DNA from: Sphingomonas hankookensis
GTDB taxonomy: Bacteria; Pseudomonadota; Alphaproteobacteria; Sphingomonadales; Sphingomonadaceae
Length of the DNA: 64,000 nt
Direction of reading: 5' to 3'
Assembly (NCBI RefSeq): GCF_022664465.1
Contig: NZ_JAKREV010000002.1
Span: forward strand, 605,532-669,531
Under the pieces are notes generated by a model. It ran no database searches. It was not told the DNA's origin and saw only the letters and a program-made list of their open reading frames with translations. Position 1 is the stretch's first letter; the number at the start of each line of letters is the position of its first letter. A program made the translations under genes and the position numbers. Positions 34,733 to 41,987 of this stretch are shown piece by piece.

Positions 34733-35722
34733 TCACCCCGCCCGCGCCGCTGCGATGATCCTGAGCCCGCGGACCGCATCGGCCGGGTCGACCGGCACCT
34801 CGCCCTCGCCACGGATCGCATCGCGCATCGCGCGGTAATAGCCACGCCAGTCGCCCGCCTCCGACCGCACCGGGCGCGATGCGCCCTCGCCGTCGGTCAG
34901 CACGCCCCATTGCGCGTCGGGCTCGATGCCATAGCCGCTGTCGGTCGGCATGCCGCCGGCGCGCAGCACCGCCTCCTGCGGATCGATGCCGTATTTGACG
35001 AAGCTGCCCTTCGTCCCGTGGAGCGCGAAGCGGGGGCGCGGGGCGGCGACCAGCGAGGCCGAACCGATCGTCACGCGGCGCTGGCCATAGCGCAGCACGA
35101 TCTCGAAATAATCGTCGACGCCGGCGGCGGGACGCTGCGTCAGCACGTCGCCCGCGACCGCGCCGGGCATGCCGAACAGGCGGATCGCCTGATCGATCAT
35201 ATGGGGCCCGAGATCATTCAGCAGCCCGCTGCCCGGCCCACCCTCCTCGCGCCAGCCGGGCTTGATCGCGGGGCGGAACCGGTCCCAGCGGAACTCGGCG
35301 AGCAGGACTTCGCCCAATGCCTCCTCGCGCAGCAGGCGCTCGACGGTCAGGAAATCGCTGTCCCAGCGGCGATTGTGGAACACGCTGAGCAACCGCCCGC
35401 TGCCGCGCGCCAGCTGGACCAAAGCGACCGCATCGGCATCGTTGGTGGCGAGCGGCTTGTCGACGACCACATGCCGCCCGGCGGCCAGTGCCGCCTGTGC
35501 CAGCGGGGCGTGGCTGTCATTGGGGGTTGCGACGACGATCAGGTCGAGGCTGTCGTCGGCGATCAGCGCTTCGGGATCGGCATGGCGCACCGCCTGCGGA
35601 AAGCGATCGATCGGGCGCGACGTGGCGATCGCCGCCAGTTCCATGCCCTCGACGCTCGCGACCAGCGGCGCGTGGAACGACGCGCCGGCCAGGCCGAACC
35701 CGATCAGGCCGACGCGCACCAT
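34733..35722 (-). CDS. Gfo/Idh/MocA family NAD(P)-dependent oxidoreductase
   Basis: A 329-residue dehydrogenase. The N-terminal Rossmann motif VGLIGFGLAGASFHAPL is followed by VVDKPLA near residue 90 (catalytic Lys of the EKP-like motif, here DKP) and GLLNDLGPHMIDQAI near 165. The family acts on sugars, inositols or related compounds; the substrate is not evident. It is followed after one base by a small secreted-protein gene that lies downstream of none of its own family. Confidence 0.88.
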   Translation of the reverse strand: MVRVGLIGFGLAGASFHAPLVASVEGMELAAIATSRPIDRFPQAVRHADPEALIADDSLDLIVVATPNDSHAPLAQAALAAGRHVVVDKPLATNDADAVALVQLARGSGRLLSVFHNRRWDSDFLTVERLLREEALGEVLLAEFRWDRFRPAIKPGWREEGGPGSGLLNDLGPHMIDQAIRLFGMPGAVAGDVLTQRPAAGVDDYFEIVLRYGQRRVTIGSASLVAAPRPRFALHGTKGSFVKYGIDPQEAVLRAGGMPTDSGYGIEPDAQWGVLTDGEGASRPVRSEAGDWRGYYRAMRDAIRGEGEVPVDPADAVRGLRIIAAARAG

Positions 35723-35723
35723 G

Positions 35724-36029
35724 TCAGTTCAGCTTCGCCAGTTCGGCCGAAACCTTTGCGACCTGTTCGTCGGTGATCCGGCCATTGGCATAGGGCTGGA
35801 CCTGCTTCAGGCTCATACCCTTGAACATCGCATAGGATTCATGCGCGAGCATGCCGGGGAAGGTCGCGTCGAGGATCGCCTTGCCCTTCGGATTCGCGGC
35901 GATGGTTTCGATGCTGCTGTCGATGGTCAGCTTGCCGGCAGCGGCGGGGGCCGGCGCAGGGGCCGGTGCGGTTTGGGCAGTGGCCGCGATCGGCATCGCC
36001 AGCAGCGCGGCGGTCATCAGGAACTTCAT
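35724..36029 (-). CDS. Small secreted hypothetical protein
   Basis: 101 residues with a signal peptide (MKFLMTAALLAMPIAATAQ) and an Ala-Pro linker. A compact helical domain of about 60 residues (LTIDSSIETIAANPKGKAIL...) ends in EQVAKVSAELAKLN. Codons upstream of 36029 are poor. It is probably periplasmic; no function can be named. Confidence 0.7.
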   Translation of the reverse strand: MKFLMTAALLAMPIAATAQTAPAPAPAPAAAGKLTIDSSIETIAANPKGKAILDATFPGMLAHESYAMFKGMSLKQVQPYANGRITDEQVAKVSAELAKLN

Positions 36030-36121
36030 GCAATCCCTCCATGGGCTTGGACGCCCGTGCAGGGACTTAGCGCCCCACCCCGCCGCCGCCAAGCGTGAGG
36101 TCGTCAGATGCCAAGACCGCG

Positions 36122-36208
36122 CCGTATCCCCGCGCAGGCGGGGATACGGGACCAAGACCACGACGCCGGTCCGCTGGGCACTGAACCACCGCCTGCGCGG
36201 GGGTACGG
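36122..36208. repeat. CCGTATCCCCGCG palindromic repeat
   Basis: Same family as 19033-19121 and 27425-27506. Here an inner palindrome is visible at the left end (CCGTATCCCCGCG and its inverse). Confidence 0.75.
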
Positions 36209-36225
36209 GCAGCGTGCCGACAGCC

Positions 36226-37161
36226 TCACCCTGCGCGCTTCAACCAGCCATGCATCTCCATCCACTTGGCGAAGGCGTCGAACCAGCCGGTGCTGGTCGT
36301 CGGCTTCTGATACATGCCGAAGCCGTGCCCGCCCTGTTCGTACAGGTGGAACTCGACCGGCCGCTTCGCCGCCTTCCACGATTCGATCAGGCCGAAACCG
36401 CTGTTGGCGAAGAACGGATCGTCGGCGGCGAGGGCGACGAACAGCGGCGGGGCGTCGGCAGGCACGCTGGCGGCGGCAAGCGGGCCATAGACGTCGCCGA
36501 TGAACGCCGGCTTCGCCTGATTCGACGACAGGGTCGTCGCCATCGTCAGCATCGCGCCCGCCGAAAAGCCGATCATGCCGATACGGTTGGGATCGACCTT
36601 CCACTGGGCCGCGCGCGAGCGGATCAGCATGAAGGCGGCGTCGGCGTCGGCGATCTGCGGCGCCAGTGCATTGGCCGCCGCCGCAGGGTTCGGCCGCGGG
36701 CGGGCTACGGTGCCAGAGAACATCTCGCGCATCGACCGTTCGAACCCGGCCATGTCGGCTGGCGTCTGGTTCAACCGGTACTTCAGCACGAACGCCGCGA
36801 CGCCGCGATCGGCCAGCGCCTTGGCGACGTCCCAGCCCTCATTCTGCATCGACAGCGTGCGAAAGCCGCCGCCGGGCGCGACGATGACGGCGGTGCCGTT
36901 CGCCTTGGCCGGATCGGGCAGGAACGGGGTCAACGTCGCATCGGTGACGTTGCGGGCGAAGACGCTGCCATATTGCTGGTGCCACGCTTCCTTCGCCTTG
37001 GCGGCGGGCAGCGTGCCGGTTTTGAGCGGGATCGCGGTCGGCTGCGCCGGGGTCGCAATCGGCTCCATCCTGTCGCTTTGCGCCACTGCCGGCGTGGCGG
37101 TGGCGACGATCGCCGCGCCGATCGCCCAGCCGAACGCACGTCTTCCGTAGATTGCTCGCAT
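36226..37161 (-). CDS. Secreted alpha/beta-hydrolase (acetyl-esterase type)
   Basis: A 311-residue esterase with a signal peptide ending TPAVAQ (about residue 28). The oxyanion motif APGGGFR is near 96, the nucleophile elbow GFSAGA near 198 and HGFGM near 285 with the likely catalytic His. This matches acetyl-xylan esterase/lipase-like hydrolases. The second esterase at 50290-51288 shares the same motifs. It lies alone between repeats. Confidence 0.88.
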   Translation of the reverse strand: MRAIYGRRAFGWAIGAAIVATATPAVAQSDRMEPIATPAQPTAIPLKTGTLPAAKAKEAWHQQYGSVFARNVTDATLTPFLPDPAKANGTAVIVAPGGGFRTLSMQNEGWDVAKALADRGVAAFVLKYRLNQTPADMAGFERSMREMFSGTVARPRPNPAAAANALAPQIADADAAFMLIRSRAAQWKVDPNRIGMIGFSAGAMLTMATTLSSNQAKPAFIGDVYGPLAAASVPADAPPLFVALAADDPFFANSGFGLIESWKAAKRPVEFHLYEQGGHGFGMYQKPTTSTGWFDAFAKWMEMHGWLKRAG

Positions 37162-37294
37162 GTCCCTCTCCCTGTGTTATCCGGTGAGTATTGGAGCGAC
37201 CCAGCGCGTTGTCCAACGATTCTTGTTAGCGGTAACGGCGCTATACGCCTGTTACCGTATCCTGCCTGCGCACGGATACGGTTGGGGCGTGATG

Positions 37295-37615
37295 CTAAGC
37301 CTGCGCGAACAGCTTGGTCCCGACGACGCCGACCACGATCAGTACCATGAACCCGGCCTGCACCGGCGCGATCCGTTCGCCGAACAGCATCGCGCCGCCA
37401 ATGATGACGCCGACCGCACCCAGCCCCGTCCACACCGCATAGGCGGTGCCGGCCGGAATGCCGCGCATCGCCAGCGCCAGCAGCCCCATGTTCACGAACG
37501 ACAGGGTGATCGGCACAGCGGACGCAGCGAGCGTTCCCTGCCCCGCCGCCCATTTCAGGCTCAATGCCCAGATGATCTCACACACGACCGCAACCGCGAG
37601 AATGGCCCATGCCAT
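37295..37615 (-). CDS. Small multidrug resistance (SMR) transporter, Gdx/SugE-like
   Basis: 106 residues with four transmembrane helices. The key Glu lies in VCEIIWALSLK (about residue 13) and the GTAYAVWTGLGAVG motif near 55 fits guanidinium exporters (Gdx/SugE) better than EmrE. ATG 37615 is preferred because GGAGA lies 9 bases before it; ATG 37630 would add five residues. No guanidine riboswitch is evident in the short upstream gap. Confidence 0.88.
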   Translation of the reverse strand: MAWAILAVAVVCEIIWALSLKWAAGQGTLAASAVPITLSFVNMGLLALAMRGIPAGTAYAVWTGLGAVGVIIGGAMLFGERIAPVQAGFMVLIVVGVVGTKLFAQA

Positions 37616-37687
37616 ATCGCTTGTCTCCATTTGCGGGCTCGAAGAGGAAGGGCACGGCCGGAAACCCGAAAGAGGCCGTGCGGCAAC

Positions 37688-38287
37688 TCAGTCCAGCGGC
37701 GGACCGAACCGGTTGGGTCCGGGATCGCTCGGCCGGCACAGCTGCACGACCAGGACAATTAGCGCCACCAGATAGGCGATGTTGTTGCCGAACAGCAGCG
37801 CGAACGGTGCCATGTCGGGTACGACGCCCGGTTGCCCGATCTGGTCGAACATCAACCCGAACGCTATCATGCCGGTGACCAGAAACGGCAGCGGCAACAG
37901 TCCCCACCATCCCCGGCGTCCCGCATCATGCAGTCGCCGGACGACCGACGCCGCGAGGAACAGGACCGACAGCAATCCGACGACCGCAACCAGCGGCACG
38001 AACCAGCGCATCGGTTCCATCATCAACTCGGGCGGCACCGGCCCGTCGATCTGCATCGAATAATGGTCCGGTCCCGACGTGACCGTCGTGCGTTCCGGAT
38101 GCGACTGCGCGAACGCCGCCATGTTGCGGGCGATGCCGACGACCACCGGCACGCCGGCCACCATTCCGGCGATCATGTTGCCGACCATCACGCATGCGAC
38201 CCACGGCCAGAACAGCCGGCGCGGCTCACGACCGGACCAGCGGGTCAGCCGCGTCAGCTGAAACCGCGGGGTCCGGTGCGGCGGCAT
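37688..38287 (-). CDS. DUF805-like membrane protein
   Basis: 199 residues with four hydrophobic segments. The RRLHDAGRRGWWGLL motif near residue 115 is characteristic of the DUF805 family. The function is unknown. Its start overlaps the stop of the ATP synthase b-subunit gene by a base, so it may be the last gene of the F0 operon transcript. Confidence 0.8.
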   Translation of the reverse strand: MPPHRTPRFQLTRLTRWSGREPRRLFWPWVACVMVGNMIAGMVAGVPVVVGIARNMAAFAQSHPERTTVTSGPDHYSMQIDGPVPPELMMEPMRWFVPLVAVVGLLSVLFLAASVVRRLHDAGRRGWWGLLPLPFLVTGMIAFGLMFDQIGQPGVVPDMAPFALLFGNNIAYLVALIVLVVQLCRPSDPGPNRFGPPLD

Positions 38288-38919
38288 CAGTTCAGGCGGC
38301 TACCGCCCAGACCGGCAATGGTCCGGTCGACCAGCGCGCGGTCGGCGTCACCCGACAGGTGCGTCGCGATCAGCGTGCTGGCGGCCTTAGCAGCGGCATC
38401 GGCGGCGGTCGCGCGGACCTCGGCGATGGCGGCGCGTTCGGCGGCGGCGATCTTGTCGGTCGCCATCTTGGCACGGCGCTGCGTCAGGTCGGCGGCGTCT
38501 GCCTCCGCCTTGGCCAGCAGGCCCTGCGCTTCGGCTTCGGCATGGGCGACCATTTCGGCGGCCTGTGCCTCGATCCCGGCGATCTTGGCGGTATATTCGT
38601 CGCGCAGCGCTTCGGCCTCGGCGCGCAGCGTGCGCGCTTCGTCGAGACGGGTGCGGATCGCCGCGATCTGTCCGTCGAGCAGGCGACCGATCACGGCGGG
38701 AACGCCCTTCACGACCAGCACGATCAGGAAGATCAGCATCGCCGCGCTGACCCATGCCGTGCCGTCGAGGCCCAGCGCGGTCGGATCGGGATGGTTGGCG
38801 CCGGTCACGCTGCCATGTTCGCTGCCGACGGCATCGCCACCGGTGCGGGGCAGGCCCTCTTCGTGGATCGCTTCGTTCAAGGTCGGGCTACCGTGTTGGG
38901 CGACAGTGGGATTAGCCAT
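38287..38919 (-). CDS. atpF: F0F1 ATP synthase subunit b
   Basis: A 210-residue b subunit. A non-conserved N-terminal extension of about 50 residues precedes one transmembrane helix (about 56-75, WVSAAMLIFLIVLVVKGV). A long charged coiled coil follows with RAEAEALRDEYTAKI repeats, forming the peripheral stalk. It overlaps the b' gene by 8 bases. Alphaproteobacteria carry two different b-type subunits, as here. Confidence 0.9.
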   Translation of the reverse strand: MANPTVAQHGSPTLNEAIHEEGLPRTGGDAVGSEHGSVTGANHPDPTALGLDGTAWVSAAMLIFLIVLVVKGVPAVIGRLLDGQIAAIRTRLDEARTLRAEAEALRDEYTAKIAGIEAQAAEMVAHAEAEAQGLLAKAEADAADLTQRRAKMATDKIAAAERAAIAEVRATAADAAAKAASTLIATHLSGDADRALVDRTIAGLGGSRLN

Positions 38920-39403
38920 GGAGCACCGCCTTCACCGCGCCCTGCGCGTCCTGTTCGCTGACCTGCACGCCCGACACGCGCGCGACGATCGCCTGCGCGG
39001 CTTCGGCGGCGACCTGTTCGACCTGCGCCATCGCTGCCGTCCGCTGCGCGGCGATGTCGGCTTCGGCCTGGGCGACGCGCGCCTGTACGTCGGCATTGGC
39101 GGCGGCGAGGCGTTCGGCGGTCGCGGCGGCACTCTTGGCACGGGCTTCGGCCAACAGCTTCTGCGCCGCCTCGCGGCTGGCGTTTTCGCGGGTACGCCAT
39201 GCCGCTTCGGTCGCGTCGGCCTGACTACGCGCCCGATCGGCGGCGGCGAGGTCGGCGGCGATACCCTGGTCGCGCTTGTCGACCGTGCCCTGCACCTTGG
39301 GCACCATGCCGAGGCCCACGACGAGGAACACGATGCCGAAGGTCAGCACCAGCCAGAAGACCTGCGACCCCCAGGTCGCGGCGAGCTGCTCGATTTGCGG
39401 CAT
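38912..39403 (-). CDS. F0F1 ATP synthase subunit b'
   Basis: 163 residues beginning MPQIEQLAATWGSQVFWL, with one N-terminal helix and a coiled-coil stalk. The N-terminus is the standard form for b' (AtpX/AtpG type). ATG 39403 follows GGGACG. Codons further upstream, although open, look non-coding. It pairs with the b subunit to form a heterodimeric stalk. Confidence 0.9.
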   Translation of the reverse strand: MPQIEQLAATWGSQVFWLVLTFGIVFLVVGLGMVPKVQGTVDKRDQGIAADLAAADRARSQADATEAAWRTRENASREAAQKLLAEARAKSAAATAERLAAANADVQARVAQAEADIAAQRTAAMAQVEQVAAEAAQAIVARVSGVQVSEQDAQGAVKAVLHG

Positions 39404-39515
39404 GAAACGTCCCGTATTGGTCTGGTCGACCGGGCGCCATCGCCCGGCCGAAACCGGTCCGTCAGCCGGACCGGCGGTCCGGCGCGGGGCACCCCCCACG
39501 CCGGCGTCACGCATG

Positions 39516-39743
39516 TTACGCGACGAAGATCAGCAGCACTGCGACGACGAACGCCAGCAGGCCGAGAAGTTCGGCGGCGGCGAAGCCGATGAACATGTTG
39601 CCCTGCTGGCCGGCAGCGGCCGACGGGTTGCGCAGCGCGCCCTGCAGGAAGGCGGCGAAGACGTTGCCCACGCCGAGTGCGGCGAGGCCGGCACCGATGG
39701 CTGCGAGACCGGCGCCGAGGAACTTGATGGCGTCTGCTTCCAT
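39516..39743 (-). CDS. atpE: F0F1 ATP synthase subunit c
   Basis: A 75-residue c-ring subunit with two helices. The GxGxG-rich first helix (GAGLAAIGAGLAALGVG) and the proton-carrying Glu58 in FIGFAAAELLG are present. It is strongly hydrophobic, with the usual polar loop RNPSA. ATG 39743 gives the family N-terminus. Confidence 0.95.
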   Translation of the reverse strand: MEADAIKFLGAGLAAIGAGLAALGVGNVFAAFLQGALRNPSAAAGQQGNMFIGFAAAELLGLLAFVVAVLLIFVA

Positions 39744-39783
39744 GTCGAAAACTCCCTTGGAAAAATCTGTATGTTGGTTGGGA

Positions 39784-40569
39784 TCAGTGATGATCGTGCA
39801 GGTGCACGGCATCGTTGATGTAGAGCGAGGTCAGCAGCGCGAAGACATAGGCTTGCACGCCGGCGACCAGCATTTCGAGGGCCGACACGCCGACCATCAG
39901 CGCGAAGCTCGGTACGCTGACCAGCACGCCGATGCCCGCACCGGTGGCGGTCGAATTGATGATGAAGCCTGCCAGCACCTTCAGCAGGATGTGGCCCGCG
40001 GTCATCGCGACGAACAGTCGCAGCGCGAGGCTGAACGGGCGGACCATGAACGACACGAACTCGATCGGCGCGACCAGCAGCAGCACCGGGATCGGCGTGC
40101 CCTTCGGCGCGAACAGGCTGAAAAAGCGGAGGCCATGCTTGAACAGGCCGACGATCAGCACGATCGAGAAGCTGGCGATGGCGAGGACGCCGGTCACCGT
40201 GAAGTGGCTGGTGACGGTGAACGGGTGCAGGCCGATCAGGCCGAAGGGCAGCAGGCCGACGACGTTCGCGAACAGGATGAACATGAACAGCGAGAATACG
40301 TACGGAAGGTACTTGCGCCCTTCATGCCCGATATTCGCGGCGAGCAGCTTGTCGATGAAGCCGGTGAAGCCCTCGACCGCCATCTGCCAGCGACCCGGGA
40401 TCGCCTGCTGCTTCATGCCGCCGATCATGAACACGAACAGCGCGACCGCAGCGACGATCATCCACAGCGCCGAATTGGTGAACGGCAGGACGTGATCGCC
40501 GAGCGGAATGTTGAAGATCGTCTGCACCTCGAACTGGTGCATCGGATCGATCTTGCCTGCCTGCGCCAC
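39784..40569 (-). CDS. atpB: F0F1 ATP synthase subunit a
   Basis: A 261-residue a subunit forming the proton half-channels. The GTG start at 40569 gives the N-terminus MAQAGKIDPMHQFEV, matching alphaproteobacterial homologues. LRLFVAMTAGHILLKV near residue 190 carries the essential Arg. A much longer open frame upstream is rejected because it overlaps atpI. Confidence 0.93.
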   Translation of the reverse strand: MAQAGKIDPMHQFEVQTIFNIPLGDHVLPFTNSALWMIVAAVALFVFMIGGMKQQAIPGRWQMAVEGFTGFIDKLLAANIGHEGRKYLPYVFSLFMFILFANVVGLLPFGLIGLHPFTVTSHFTVTGVLAIASFSIVLIVGLFKHGLRFFSLFAPKGTPIPVLLLVAPIEFVSFMVRPFSLALRLFVAMTAGHILLKVLAGFIINSTATGAGIGVLVSVPSFALMVGVSALEMLVAGVQAYVFALLTSLYINDAVHLHDHH

Positions 40570-40607
40570 GTCGCTTCGCCCCGATATGCCAAGGCGCCCA
40601 GGACATT

Positions 40608-40928
40608 TTAGTCCGGACGCCGGTTCGAAATCCTGATGATATTCCTGAACGCACTGACGATCCCGAGGGAGAGCAGCACCAGCAGGAGCCATGGCGAGGT
40701 GCCGAGCAGATAGTCGAGGGTTCCCCCGATCACCGCCCCCCCGACCATTCCACCGATCAGTTCGGCCAGCACGCGATTGCCGAGGCGGTAGTTTTTCTCT
40801 CCCGCTTCGTCGCTCGCCTGACCGGTCCGGATCGCCTCGTCCGTCTTCGCCCGTCGCAATCGCTCGTCGAGCGAGGTGATCCGGGCATCTTCGGGCAAGG
40901 GGTCTAGTCCGGGCTCGTTCTCCGCCAT
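40608..40928 (-). CDS. ATP synthase assembly protein AtpI/AtpZ-like
   Basis: 106 residues. A polar N-terminus is followed by two helices with the [18 protein letters not shown] glycine pattern typical of AtpI/AtpZ, which helps c-ring assembly and Mg2+ handling. Two successive ATGs (40931 and 40928) sit right after AGGGAGGG; the second has the better spacing. It is first in the F0 operon. Confidence 0.88.
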   Translation of the reverse strand: MAENEPGLDPLPEDARITSLDERLRRAKTDEAIRTGQASDEAGEKNYRLGNRVLAELIGGMVGGAVIGGTLDYLLGTSPWLLLVLLSLGIVSAFRNIIRISNRRPD

Positions 40929-41163
40929 CATCCCTCCCTATGACCTTTCGGCCGGGCCGGAATCCGCCGGATGGCGAGCCCGCCAAGGCAGGCGCGCTTT
41001 AGGAAGGTGACGGTTTCGAGTCAACCATAGCGTTCGCGCGGAAAGCTTTCCGGACGATGAACGGGTAGGCAGTCACTTTACTCGTCGACCCACTTCCTCC
41101 TTCCCTGAATCCAGCTAAACCGATTTCGCGGTCGACACATCGGCCGCAAAGGAGGTGAGTAAA

Positions 41164-41265
41164 ACGAGCAATGAATCAGCAATGGTCATTATCGGCATCG
41201 TAATGCTGGTGATGGCTTTCACGACCTTGGTGCTAAAAATCATCGAGGTCGCCCGCTCCAAGTAG
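41164..41265 (+). CDS. Tiny hydrophobic peptide resembling holin-like type I toxins (no canonical start)
   Basis: A single-span peptide of about 33 residues: polar start SNESAMVIIGIV, hydrophobic core, basic tail IIEVARSK. A perfect AAAGGAGG (41148-41155) lies 8 bases before an in-frame ACG at 41164, where an ATG would be expected. Usable alternatives are GTG 41155 or ATG 41182 (27 residues). Length, core and Lys/Arg tail resemble the Firmicute putative holin-like toxins. Two strong hairpins follow. It lies in an AT-richer pocket of the 475-base gap between atpI and ydbL. The identification is by pattern only. Confidence 0.45.
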   Translation, partial: TSNESAMVIIGIVMLVMAFTTLVLKIIEVARSK

Positions 41266-41305
41266 CGGCGGGAGGGGGCCAGCCTGGCAGCTGGCCTCCG
41301 AACGC

Positions 41306-41337
41306 CAAAGACCCCGACTGCTGGCACAGCCGGGGTC
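41306..41337 (-). terminator. Hairpin GACCCCG/CGGGGTC downstream of ydbL
   Basis: On the minus strand, GACCCCG...CGGGGTC is followed by TTTGG and could end the ydbH-ynbE-ydbL transcript, about 70 bases after its stop. On the plus strand the same hairpin lies downstream of the small peptide ORF, next to a second stem GGCCAGC/GCTGGCC (41277-41296). Confidence 0.55.
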
Positions 41338-41406
41338 GGAGGTGATTCAACGAACAGATGACTCAGCAGGGATTACATAGCGTGTGGGACGGAATTTTTC
41401 AATCCC

Positions 41407-41790
41407 TCACACGCAGCGGGGGTCGCGCTCCGGCGCGCCGCTGCCACGGGTTTCCCAAGCACCGCCCGGCGTCTTGTACTTTTCGCCCGGCTTGGTCTGG
41501 GCGATCAGATTGCAGCCGCTGACGAACGCGAACTGTTCGACGGTCGCGCCGGCCTGCGCGCCGCGGGTATAGGCCGCCTTGCGCTTGATGTTGAGGTCGG
41601 CGACCATCGCGCGCAGCTCTGCGCTGCCACCGCCGACGACGCCCAGATAGCCGTCGGGCTGCTCGCCGATCTGCCCGGCGGCGCGTGCCGCCTGATAGGC
41701 GGGATCGCGCTGGGCCCATGCGGTGCCGGCAAGCCCGGCGACCGCGACGAAGGCGGCTGCGGCAAGGCCGTATTTGATGTAAGCGTGCAT
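41407..41790 (-). CDS. ydbL: YdbL family periplasmic protein (DUF1318)
   Basis: 127 residues with a signal peptide (to GTAWAQ). A domain typical of YdbL follows (RAAGQIGEQPDGYLGVV, residues 36-52, then NIKRKAAY). In E. coli YdbL works with YdbH and YnbE in outer-membrane lipid homeostasis. It is third in the ydbH-ynbE-ydbL operon. Confidence 0.88.
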   Translation of the reverse strand: MHAYIKYGLAAAAFVAVAGLAGTAWAQRDPAYQAARAAGQIGEQPDGYLGVVGGGSAELRAMVADLNIKRKAAYTRGAQAGATVEQFAFVSGCNLIAQTKPGEKYKTPGGAWETRGSGAPERDPRCV

Positions 41791-41792
41791 GG

Positions 41793-41987
41793 TCAGAATA
41801 TCCCCGGATTGTCCTGGATGAGCGTCTTCGCCTCACCATCGAGGCGATACACCACTTCCTGCGTGATGTTGATGTTCAAGTTGATGACGATCGGCTTGTC
41901 GGGCGCCGCCACGTTGACGCACCCGCCAGCGAGACAGGCGGTGGCGCCGATCATAAAGGCTCTGAACATCGTCACGGTGTCGGTCAT
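41793..41987 (-). CDS. ynbE: YnbE family lipoprotein
   Basis: 64 residues. The N-terminal hydrophobic stretch ends in the lipobox LAGGC. The short mature part has NINITQEVVYRLDGEAKTLI, fitting the beta-strand-adding lipoproteins that multimerise with YdbH across the periplasm. It overlaps the ydbH stop by 4 bases (ATGA) and ends two bases before the ydbL start. Confidence 0.88.
   Translation of the reverse strand: MTDTVTMFRAFMIGATACLAGGCVNVAAPDKPIVINLNINITQEVVYRLDGEAKTLIQDNPGIF

Noticed and set aside
37162..37294. Guanidine riboswitch near the SMR transporter
   Set aside because: This stretch is downstream of the gene, and the actual upstream gap (37616-37687) is too short and shows no motif.
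41115..41327. 70-codon minus-strand frame opposite the small peptide
   Set aside because: No ribosome-binding site, and the plus strand carries the perfect Shine-Dalgarno and membrane-peptide pattern.
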